From positions 123,749 through 187,748 of the forward strand of contig NW_004452185.1 of assembly GCF_000321225.1 (NCBI RefSeq): DNA of 64,000 nucleotides, read 5' to 3'. Within the stretch, counting starts at the first letter, position 1. Each line of letters begins with the position of its first letter. Origin of the DNA: Odobenus rosmarus divergens (lineage: Eukaryota > Chordata > Mammalia > Carnivora > Odobenidae). Below are positions 10,886 through 20,519 of this stretch, piece after piece. The notes below the pieces were generated by a model that saw nothing but the letters and a program-made list of their open reading frames with translations, was not told the DNA's origin and did no database searches. Both the position numbers and the translations under genes were made by a program.

Positions 10886-13800
10886 ACTATTTTTTTCTTA
10901 TATGACTTCTTTCAGTTGTGATTAAAGAGATTCTAGGGAGTATTTGGAGGATGAACTTCTTTGCAGACAGGCATTTACCAAAACATTTACTTAAGAGTTA
11001 CTTTTTATATCAGAAAACATTTTACATTGAAATGATATGTTACTATGGAATTATTCTTAGGTCAAAATTTAAGATTTGGGACTAGCAAATTATTTTTCAA
11101 GCTTTCTGAATGAAATGCCCACTTTGAGCCTCTTTTCATTTGAGTTGGCTTTAAGAGAATTATCAAACAAACCCAAGCATTAAACATGAGTACTGTTTAA
11201 AAAGATGTGGTCCTATCATGGTAATTTCTTTGTTGTTTTTCTTCTTCTCAATGCTGTGGAACTTATAATTTTGAAAGTTTGGGAGAAATACTCTGATAAG
11301 TCAATCATGGGGCCAATATTCATTCTTCTCAGGGTTTTCTTTGCCAGCATTGGGTCTTGGTTTCACTTAGCTAAAGATCTATCATATGTACATTCTGTAA
11401 ATTTTTGTATTAAAGATAAATGAATCTGTTTCAAGGAAATGAGGAGCAGTTCCAGTTTAAAAAATATCTGAGCTTTCTCTTTTGAAGTTTAAGAGGAATT
11501 ATGTGCACTTCATCTTTTTCCTATTTCTAGACTTTGCTGGATATGGAAACGAGGCCACCACAGGAGGGTCAATAGTGACATTTCTAGTTGTGCTTAAAAT
11601 TGCATAGCAATTTTTAATCAATTAGTGGTTAAAGTGTTGTTTTTTTTAAAAGCAGATTCCCAAAATTCATTAAAGGATGTAAAATTCTATTTAAGCACAG
11701 AGCATCTATTTGTGGATCACTACTCAAAGCACCAAAAACATTTAGCATCAGTTTATATACAGAGATCAGTTTTCTTATGCTTTTCTTATCCATGATTTTT
11801 TCTGTTAGCATAGTGAAATTTCAAAAAATAGTATAGCCACTTTAAAGATTAAAAATGGCCTCTTCATTTTATTTTATTTTTTATCAGAAAGCAACTTAGT
11901 TGGTCCTTAAAGACATATTATTATCTGTTAGAAGACCAAAACTTAGAGTTTCAAAATGGTTTATGACTGTGCAGACTTAAAAAGATCTAATCATTTTATT
12001 GCTGCCCCTGGGCTCCTTTTCAAGGATCTGTTGGATTTTGCCTTTGTGATTTAAGATCTAAAATTCTTGCTTTGGCATTTATTTGTGTCTTTGATTAGCA
12101 ACTAATGGGACAAATACTTTATGTCATTTCTTGTTTTTCTTGCCAACAGTAATAGCACCTGTTATGCTTCCATGATATCTTTGAATACAAGCACCACCTA
12201 TCTGTGGACACATGTAGTCTGTGTGTTCATCCCAGAGTTGTATTTTGAGAAATATGTTAAATAACCACAATTTCAGGGACCTACGGAGGTAAGTCTCCTG
12301 GCTTTGATGGAATCCACTACAACAGTTGAAAATCAGCTTCATTATTGTTTTGTATTTTTTTTTTTATGTAGCAAAAGCCTTTTGGTAGCCATTGGGGATG
12401 TTAAAGCTACTATCCTACACCAAGAGAGGTAGAAATAATATGTAATTCATGTTCTGTCAAAGACAAGACTTTGCCCAAGAGTTTATAGTTTCTCGTGAAA
12501 GTCAGACAGCAGATCTTGAGGAAAGTATTAGTCGAGAACTAATTTCTTCCCAAAGTTGATTAGATGATGAATAATGAACCCTGTATCATTGCATCCCAGC
12601 GTGTGTCATGGGGATGCTTAGTTCTTTGCAGAACCACAGTGCTGTTGGCATAATCAACATTGTATTACACTGTTTTAAAAGAAATATGTCAACAGAATAT
12701 GGCAGATTCTGGACGAATTGTGATCTATCTTTATTTTCTACTTTCCTTGTTTTTCCTTCATGAGGGTTTCCTTCTCCACACACCATTCTCAAACATTCCC
12801 TCCTTCCATCCTTTGCTAGGGTCCTTTGTTAAAATTGGAAGTTTAAAGGTCTGTCTTTCTGAGAAGTATTTCTATTTCATCAGGGGTCAACATTTTCAGT
12901 TAAAGAAAGCCCAGGAATGGAGACTTCAGGATGAAGATGATCTTGTTTTGCAAGGGTCTGGTGGACACTTAGCTGGTTTTAGTTAATGTGTGGGAGATGC
13001 ACTGTCTTCTTCTACCTTTTAAATTATACCAAGTGGATAAGAAATTGAGTTCCCTTTCTTTGAAAATTTCTCAGCAAAGCTGTCTCCTGTGTGTTGGCCA
13101 TATTTTCAGGCTGAATTCTCTTGTGCTGGCAAAATAGTTTCAGTGGTTTTAAGCCTCATATCTTGAAACCACACCATTTAGAGGAAAGGAGGGGTGTCTG
13201 TGTCCTAGAATTCCCTGAGAACATCCTGAAATTCACTTCACTTCATCAACTAAGTCCTGTGACTGGGGAAATGGAAAATTCTGAATGGTTTAGGTTAGGA
13301 CAGACCCTCCACACCTGGCTCTACATGCAGAATGAACTTACCCCACATCACATGAAACTCCAAAGAAAAGAGAGAGTTAATGGTTTGGGTAGGCAACCAA
13401 GAGGTTCTCACTGTAGTTTACCCCTCTGGTTACTCAATATCTATTTATACCCAACTACACAAAATGAACTCAACCCATTCCTGCAGGAAAACAATACAAA
13501 ATCTATTCCAACAACTGTATCATACTCTGAATTCAGGATCGCTAATTGACATGCAGTGTTCTACATCAGGCCCATGTGCATCTTCTTATGGTTTGGAGAC
13601 CTATAGTTAATGATGAGATATCCATCCCAATGCAACTAGTGTAGAGACAGTAATGTAGAGAGAACATTATAATTATGGTAAAAACTTCCAGAAAAGGGAA
13701 GGATGAGAAACAATGAAGTGGCCGCTGGTACATTGCATATATTCCTGCTTTTCAGGAATCCAATGAATTGCTGCTCTGGTATTGGAGTCTTGGTCAGCCA

Positions 13801-14094
13801 ATAATGCGGGCCATGATTCTTTCTGAAAAGATTCTACTTGTCCCTTGTCCTCCAGGCTGTCTAGTCCTGTACTCTGGGAGCATCTCTGTTAGCTGTTATT
13901 ATCCCTAACCATATCTCATATTGACTAAGCGAATTTTGGCAGCTTATTTCCACTTGCTGACATTGGCTTAGGGACTAAAAATGCCTCAAGATAGAAGTGG
14001 AGGCAGCCACCAAACTCACAGTGTGAATCTGGAGGAGTGGTGAGGCTTCTTGAATTGAGTAAGGAAGGTTAAATATAAAATGCCAACAGACCGT
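10886..14094. other. 3.2 kb without a recognised gene or clear repeat
   Basis: I see no splice-bounded coding exon and no clear repeat family. The longest frame is 142 codons at 13121-13549 on the plus strand; its composition is unremarkable and it has no domain I recognise. The part from about 13100 to 14090 is a little less AT-rich than its surroundings and runs into an MLT1-like LTR end, so it may be decayed retroelement interior. That is inference only. Confidence 0.4.
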
Positions 14095-14138
14095 GCCCTG
14101 GGTAACTTTTCATGGCAGCCCTAGAAAACTAATATAGG
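14095..14138 (+). mobile_element. MLT1-like LTR 3' end (fragment)
   Basis: The phrase catggcagccctagaaaact followed by aatata matches the usual 3' terminus of MLT1-class (ERVL-MaLR) LTRs. Only about 45 bp are recognisable. Confidence 0.4.
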
Positions 14139-14641
14139 TGTCAAACTTTTATGTACTACAGTAAATAATAACACTTTATTAATGTGACATTCTTACTGAA
14201 CATAACATTTTTCTAACTTTTCTGCAAATTCATTTGAATCATCAAAATTTATACTTCTAAATTTTAATTTTCAATTGATATAATTGAAAGGAACATTGGT
14301 TACTGTAGGCAAATGCAAGATTGCAAATAATTTTTGATAATTTTTCATTTTGAGAAGGATATTTTGTTGGACCTGTTAAGAGTATTTAATGCTGTGACAA
14401 CATTGGGATAACTTCTGATAACGCATTTTGAAGTATAAATTTCTGTGCACCTTTAACTGATGAGTCTTAAAAAACAATTTTTCTTAATAGATCTAACTCT
14501 TTGTACAAATCAGTTTAAATGAAAATTTATACAATGGCATTTTAATGTTTCCTCTGCTATTTCCTGAACTTGAGCCTGCACCAGAAAGCAGCTTAGTGAT
14601 TTGTTTATAATTCAAAATGCCTTTTTATGCATTCTATCACT

Positions 14642-14654
14642 GCATCTACAATTT
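14642..14654. repeat. Target-site duplication, left copy (RPS24 retrocopy)
   Basis: gcatctacaattt at 14642-14654 matches 15200-15212 exactly. On the minus strand it begins with A-rich sequence (aaattgtagatgc), suitable for L1 endonuclease cleavage. Confidence 0.9.
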
Positions 14655-15199
14655 CTTTTCTTTTTTTTAAAGTTCTTAGTTTGTTAATTCTCTCATGAAA
14701 AATCTGCACCATCACCACAGATAAAGTCACTGCAGAATTTTTACTCCTTCTGTTGTCTAATCTCCAGCTCACTTTTTGCCAATAGCAACATTGGCTTTTG
14801 CAGTCTCCCTGACTTTCTTTTTTCTGTTCTTGCATTCTTTTTGCTGCTTTCTTGAGGTCTTTTCCTTTTCATACAGGCCATGCCCTGCAAGTCTATATTT
14901 GGGTTCATTTTTTTTTTTTTGCATAATCCAAGCAATCATAAATCATGCCAAAGCCAGTTGTCTTGCCACCACCTAAATGGATACTGAATCCAAATACGTA
15001 GATGACATCTAGTGTGGTCTTGTATATTTTGGCTAGTTTTTTCCAAATTTCTGTCTTAGGTACTGTTGCCTTTCTGGGTTGAAAAACATCAATAACCATT
15101 GGTTTCTGCTGAAGTAGCTGGTTGGTCATGAACTTCCTGGTCCAGATAGTTACTGTGTTGTTCATGATGGCAGCAGAGCTTCAAGTAGCCAGGGAGGAG
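14655..15199 (-). pseudogene. RPS24: Processed pseudogene of ribosomal protein S24
   Basis: The parent gene encodes a small-subunit (40S) ribosomal protein. On the minus strand the copy starts with a 5' UTR (ctcctccctggctacttgaa), an ATG at 15165-15163, and a frame reading [20 protein letters not shown] and later [13 protein letters not shown], which I recognise as RPS24 with substitutions. At 14908-14920 a run of 13 A (T on the plus strand) replaces a shorter A/G-rich stretch. By my recollection of the parent this is a net +4 shift, and it creates an immediate TGA after DYAKKKK. The original frame resumes after the run and ends in GKK at a TGA (14771-14769). ATG to stop is 397 nt, which equals 131 codons plus 4. 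No introns are present. An A-rich tail at 14655-14676 and the 13-bp flanking duplication gcatctacaattt mark LINE-mediated retrocopying. Non-functional as a ribosomal protein. Confidence 0.95.
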
Positions 15200-15212
15200 G
15201 CATCTACAATTT
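15200..15212. repeat. Target-site duplication, right copy (RPS24 retrocopy)
   Basis: Exact second copy of gcatctacaattt, directly upstream of the pseudogene 5' UTR on the minus strand. The exact match suggests either a fairly recent insertion or chance conservation of a short sequence. Confidence 0.9.
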
Positions 15213-16328
15213 TATGAAAAAAATTAGAAAATTGTCTTCCTTGTGAAAAATTTGTTGTCTGAGGCTTCATGTGAAAATAGTGTTCTTTTCATTAAAGGCT
15301 GCAATCTTTACACTTAATTTCTATTTCTAAGGCTGTGGGTATTTGTTTGGCAATGTTGCAGCAATTTTCAAAATTAACTGTGTCTTTGAGGATATAACTC
15401 CCTGATGTACTTTATGGTGTAACGTCTGTGTGTACTTTTTTGTAATTGTTTATTGACCAAACTTGCTGCTGGAGAAGTGGCTGTCCTCTCCTAGCCCTCA
15501 GGCTAGAGAGGTAGTATTTGCACCAGTACCCCAGGGCTGGGCTCCGAGGGTGAACCATGAGCTGGGCTCCCACCATGGGTCCCAGTGTTGCCCCTCCTCT
15601 CTTTCCACTCATGACCTCTGCCACCACTGCTTTTGCTGCTGTTGCCGGCACCAGTCTGGGTCCAGGTGCCAGTCCAGCTGCCTCCTCGCAGCTCTGCGGG
15701 ATCACAGTCTGCCCCGGGCACGTGCTTGTGGGCACCAGCAGGCCAGGCCGAGAGCACAGCACACTCTGGCTCCTGTCCCCATGGGCTTGGTCCTTGTGTG
15801 CATGCACTGCTGCCTGGCCTGTTTCCTCTTCTCATGTGCATGCTGCATCGTCTTACCAGATTTCACTTACAAGTTCAGAGACAAAGATGGATTTCTTGGT
15901 GGTGATGACAGAGCATTAAACCAAGTGCAAGGCCCTTCTGCGTGTGGGACTCTGTGTGACTGCCCATGTCATGTCCACAACGCTGGCTCTGAGGGAGGCC
16001 TCAGTGATATTCCCCTGGCCATCTTGGATCTCTTGAGGATAACCATCACCGTATCACATGTGCATCTGAATTGGCTGATTTTAGTCTGGGCTTTATAATG
16101 GCGCAGGCCGGGTTCGCTGGCTTTAGCCTGAGGGAATAATCTAGTACAGTGACCCGATTCTATGACTGGGGCCTAAAGAGATTTTCAGATCTCTTCTTGA
16201 GATTTAAAAGTCTCCTTATATAGCTGCCTTTCTAACTTGGAATGTAAAATTTACATTATTCAGGAAATGCTAATTATAAATAAATGCATATATAAAACTT
16301 ACCCTCTATTTCTAATCATCCAGGCTTT
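15213..16328. other. GC-richer segment with overlapping open frames; function unknown
   Basis: From about 15460 to 16100 the base composition rises well above the surroundings, with scattered CpG. The longest open frame of the window lies here (211 codons, 15463-16098, plus strand), with long frames also in the other plus-strand phase and on the minus strand. That pattern is expected from low stop-codon density rather than from coding. The product would be rich in Cys, His and Ser, with no domain I recognise. The part at about 15850-16010 (gcattaaaccaagtgcaagg, cccttctgcgtgtgggactc) reminds me of a dispersed human repeat, so this may be decayed retroelement or DNA-transposon sequence. I do not call a gene. 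Confidence 0.4.
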
Positions 16329-16348
16329 AAAAATATAAACTATCTTCA

Positions 16349-16528
16349 GGGGCGCCTGGGTGGCTCGGTTGGTTAAGCAACTGCCTTCGGCTCAGGTCAT
16401 GATCCTGGAGTCCCGGGATTGAGTCCCACATCAGTCTCCCTGCTCAGTGGGGAGTCTGCTTCTTCCTCTGGCCCTACCCCCCTTGTGCTCTCTCTCTCTC
16501 AAATAAATAAAAAAAGAATCTTTAATAA
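16349..16528 (+). mobile_element. CAN-SINE with 20-bp target-site duplication
   Basis: Perfect duplication aaaaatataaactatcttca at 16329-16348 and 16529-16548. Head ggggcgcctgggtggctcgg, CT-rich 3' part, then aaataaataaaaaaagaatc. The perfect long duplication marks a recent insertion. Confidence 0.96.
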
Positions 16529-16904
16529 AAAAATATAAACTATCTTCAACTTTCCAGTTACACCTCATGGATCAGTTTCTACTATGATCTATGTCATCCC
16601 TTGGTGACTACCTCCCGCTTATTTTCTGCATCTATATATCTTGTGTGTAGGCATCAGGAAGCCATAGCTTATTTGAGTATCTGGATATACTGACAGGCTC
16701 ATAAAAATGGTTGAAATTGTTAAGTTCAGAGATTCAGATCTAGATGCTTATCTGAAAACTTATCCAAACCTATCTAATACTAGTTAGCTTAATTTTGGAA
16801 GAGGTAGGAAACAATAATGAGGACTGTTTGTTGAGATTTTTTTGATAGCTTTTTTAGTGATGAAAGAATATAAGGGTATGCAATCCTTATTATCTTTCAA
16901 ACTC

Positions 16905-17015
16905 CTTTTTTAAAAAGATTTTATTTCTATTTAATCTCTCTACTCATCGTGGGGCTTGAACTCCCAACCCTGAGATCAAGAGTCTCAAGCTCCACTGACT
17001 GAGCCAGCCAGACCC
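16905..17015 (-). mobile_element. Short CAN-SINE variant with 14-bp target-site duplication
   Basis: Flanks tatctttcaaactc at 16891-16904 and 17016-17029 are identical. The minus-strand element is only about 110 bp: tRNA-like head (ctggctggctcagtcagtgg), a short body with ttgatctcagggttgggagt, and a tail. It lacks the CT-rich middle of the other copies. This may be a deleted or distinct short subfamily. Confidence 0.9.
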
Positions 17016-17029
17016 TATCTTTCAAACTC

Positions 17030-18240
17030 TTAACATTACATGCTGTACTGCAATAGTTCGTATACTAGTAATAAAACGTATATCACCTAAAATCTGTATT
17101 ATAACTGAAGGACTAAAAACTAGTTAACAAATTGCCCAGGTATTCTCAGACACCTCTATTTGATTGTCTAATTATATCTTTTGTAGGATTTGAGATGGTT
17201 CTATATAAAAATATTTGGTAAGCTTGACCTTCTGCCAAACCCAAGAGATTCAAACTTACTTGAGAAATGAAAGCAACTTTCATTTATTAAGTGTCTGTGA
17301 TTAAGGCAGAACCTGCTGCTTAAATCACAGCTTTGGGATGGGAATATAAACAGAAGTATAATTCATGCATGTGCCCATTGTTTCTCCCAGTTTTGGACAT
17401 AGCCAAACTTCAGTTTAGCATTATCAGAAATACAGAGCACACTGTCATTAAAAACCCACTTCAAACAGGGCTTATGTTGGGTTAAGATTTATTATCCCTT
17501 TTAAAACTTCTGATTTAGTTGCTATTATTGGTGAGCATTTGGGGAAATGGAGTTAACTTTTTTGAGGTAAGAAAGGAGGCAAAATCTATTATGTTGAAAA
17601 ATCTGATGGGGGTGATTCACTTTTCTGTTGGATTAGTACTTTTGTACTTCTTGTTGAAATGATGGTTTTGGACCAAAAAAAAAAAAGTGCCTTCTCTTTA
17701 TGTACATTTCTCACATTGCTCACAATTTAAAATTATTTCCTTTTATATGTTGCTTTTACATTAAAAAATGCTTAAACATCTATTGGTCTTTGAAATCGAA
17801 CAAGGCATTGAGGCATTAGCCTTTCATCTTTGGGGACTTTGGTTTAAACCTAGCTGAGTCTAAGTGAAAACAAGTTTGATCTTGTCACCTGCACCTCTCC
17901 AAGTTCTTAGGGTGAACAATAATTATGACAAACTGAAACCATTCCAAAATATTTTAGCATTTCATTCTACTACATGAAGAACAGGAATAAAATACTTCAT
18001 TGTGCAACCGGGGAAGACTAGTATTATTATTGAATATCATTACACTGTAGCCTTAACCGGCAGAAAAATAATGAACTACTGTAGCTTCTGTTACAAGCTA
18101 TTTTGGAACATGGAATCAGAGTGTTAAGTAGGATGCTTTTCACAGTATCGTGAAGGAGAGACCAGTATCTGGTGATTTTAGGGGCCATTCTCTACTCCTC
18201 CTTGAGAGAGCAATTCCCTTTCCTTCAGGTCCTCAACTGA
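17030..18240. other. No feature seen
   Basis: AT-rich unassigned sequence; a 12-A run at about 17675-17686. No gene or recognisable repeat. Confidence 0.5.
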
Positions 18241-18247
18241 CAGGAGG

Positions 18248-18254
18248 TCTTTTT

Positions 18255-18318
<64 letters not shown>

Positions 18319-18335
18319 TTTCTTTCTTCCTTTCT
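18248..18335 (+). repeat. (TTTC)n microsatellite, 88 nt pure pyrimidine
   Basis: Uninterrupted C/T run, mostly TTTC units (GAAA on the minus strand). It lies at the poly(A) end of the SINE at 18336-18501 and is likely length-variable between individuals. Confidence 0.95.
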
Positions 18336-18501
18336 AGATTTTATTTATTTATGAGAGAGATCACAAGCAGGGGAGAAGGGTAGAGAGAGAAGGAGACTCC
18401 CCACTGAGCAGGGCGTCTGATGCGGGGCTCTATCCCAGGACCCTGGGATCATGACCTGAGCTGAAGGCAGACGCTTAACCGACTGAGCCACCCAAGTGCC
18501 C
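18254..18501 (-). mobile_element. CAN-SINE whose tail has become a (TTTC)n microsatellite
   Basis: Flanks caggaggtctttt (18241-18253) and caggaagtctttt (18502-18514), one mismatch. The element itself covers about 18336-18501. Its tail side (18254-18335) is replaced by TTTC units, so the microsatellite lies inside the duplication and must have grown after the SINE inserted. Confidence 0.92.
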
Positions 18502-18514
18502 CAGGAAGTCTTTT

Positions 18515-20312
18515 CTTTATTGCTCATCAAATTCTACTCTAGTAAGCTGCTGACCTTCATTCCTCTAGAGTTCCATATTGAAGATAGCAGTTTAAGTTCG
18601 AATCCAGCCTTAAAACATTTCCAGTGTAAGAAGATTCATAGTCTTAAATTGAAGAACGAAGCCTGAGAGTGGGAAGTTCTGGTAGACAGAAGGAGTGAGT
18701 TTCATGATCCTCAGGGGAGCCTTTGAATCTCACTGGATTCACACTGGAACTTAGTATTTGGGGTGTGGACAGAGAAGGTATGAGGGCCACAAAGTGGTAT
18801 TTTCACCAACTTAACTCATTCTATTGTCTTTCTCCTCGAAGGGTGCATAGAGCATCCTGTGTGGCCTGGAGCAGCTTTGTTGCTTCCTAGTGGTGGAAAC
18901 TTGCAGAGTAAATGCTGTCTTTGTCTTGAGTTCAGTCCTCTGCACACCCATGGAGTGTCCTTGACCTGTTCCTAACAAGGTCCTCAGGGTTGCCTTGACA
19001 CTTAGGGTGGTCCAGTTTGGCTGTGCGTCCCATTTCCTCCATGTAACTGTGGCAACTCTCCCTCAGGGTCTCCGCAGCCAACAGACATCTAGCTTCTCGG
19101 GGAAAATTCAGCTTCTGTCTGGAGCCCTGAATTGCTCCCTGGGAGTCAGGTATGAACTTTCACCTGCCAGTATTGGAAAACCTGCTGGTCCTCTCAGTGA
19201 CAGTACATATTGGGAGTTTACAAAACTCAAAACCAAAAATTATTCATGAATTCAATTTTATCCCTCCACCATGTAACTGGAAGAGAGAATACCTCATATA
19301 TGATAAAAAAAAAATGCTCCAATTTTAATGCTGGAGGCCTCTTAAAATGTCCTGATTCTGGTCCTGCTTGTGTCTTCACAAGAAGCTCATTTCATCACTG
19401 CCAGTTGGTCTCCATGTGCATTTATATGTGTTGATATTAGATGAGAAATAATGAAGTGAGGTCACACGCTTCCCAGAGGAGGATGCCTAGGCCTCTGAAT
19501 GACCTGATAGCCTATCTATTCAGAGAACATCAGGCTTCAAGACATTGACTCTTCATTACTAAAAACTCATGAAGCTAAGAGTGATAATTTATTTATCCAC
19601 AGTGAGAAATAGAGCTGTCACAAGGACCAGGACAATGGAGATTTATGAGCAGCTCATTTTTTCTCTATCATCAAGATATGAGGCTCCTTCCCTTGTTAAT
19701 TTCCTGTAGGAAATCACTGCAGTGACCAGAAATGCTCACATTCACAGGGTCAGTTTCCTCTCTTTCTCTGGGACTGACCTGGGAATTGGAAGGTTGTCTG
19801 GGGAGTAGGTCATTAGAATAAGGGGGACTAGAAGAACAAATGATTGATAGCAGTGGTCCAAGGTGGTCTTATGCCTCCAGTTTTTAACACAACTAGGCTT
19901 GCCAATAGGGCCAGATATAACTAAGTCTGTTGGCTTCATGCTGCATCCATCTCTACCCCAGGAGTAACTTGACTATTAGGATTAGAAACATACCAAACTC
20001 CAATGGCTAGGCCTTCTTCTCTCTTGGACTGTGCTTTTGGATGCTGTCAATAAACTTTCCTGTTTCGTCAGTCCCTACTTTGATGAACACATTCATTCAC
20101 TTTTTGAATGCTTAAATGTGTCCACCTGGTTATAGTCAAGCTTGTTGGCCAGAAAGCCAATCAGGTAATCATATATCTATGAACTATCTCTTGGTATGCT
20201 CTTCGTATATTTATCTCCAAAGAAGACTAGTTATTTCTAAGTTCTTGGAGATACCTTACATTAGTCCTTATGCATTAACAGAAAATACTTGGAAGCAAAA
20301 ATAAGACCGTTT
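18515..20312. other. No gene or repeat recognised
   Basis: About 1.8 kb of mixed composition. Open frames at 18995-19249 and 19742-19939 are short and lack recognisable domains. I see no reliable exon, RNA or transposon. Confidence 0.45.
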
Positions 20313-20519
20313 TTAAAAAGGATTTATTCATTTATTTTGAGAGAGAAAGAGAGCGAGCATGCACAGTGGGGAGGGGAAGAAGGAGAGGGAGAGAGTCTTA
20401 AGCAGACTCAGTGCTGAGCATGGAGCCTGACATGGAGCTTACTCTCATGATCCTAAGATCAGGACCTGAGCCAAAACCAAGAATCAGATGCTCAATCTAC
20501 TGAGCCACCAGATGCCCCA
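20313..20519 (-). mobile_element. Older CAN-SINE
   Basis: Minus-strand element with head ggggcatctggtggctcagt at the right end, and a body with the phrase cttggttttggctcaggtcc. The tail is at the left (tttttaaaaaggatttattc). More diverged than the others, with a body closer to the older SINE type shared widely among carnivores. No clear flanking duplication. Confidence 0.85.

Noticed and set aside
13121..13549. 142-codon open frame
   Set aside because: No recognisable domain or homologue, arbitrary start, and lies before an LTR-like end; probably decayed repeat interior.
14741..14935. Minus-strand frame beginning [11 protein letters not shown] as a separate small gene
   Set aside because: It is an out-of-phase reading of the RPS24 retrocopy across the 13-A run; it ends in the former 3' UTR.
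15463..16098. 211-codon open frame as a gene
   Set aside because: Several overlapping long frames in other phases and on the other strand show that low stop density in GC-rich sequence is enough. No start context, domain, or splice support.
18590..18615. gttcgaatccagcc as a tRNA T-arm
   Set aside because: No matching acceptor, D or anticodon arms around it; possibly a MIR-like trace.
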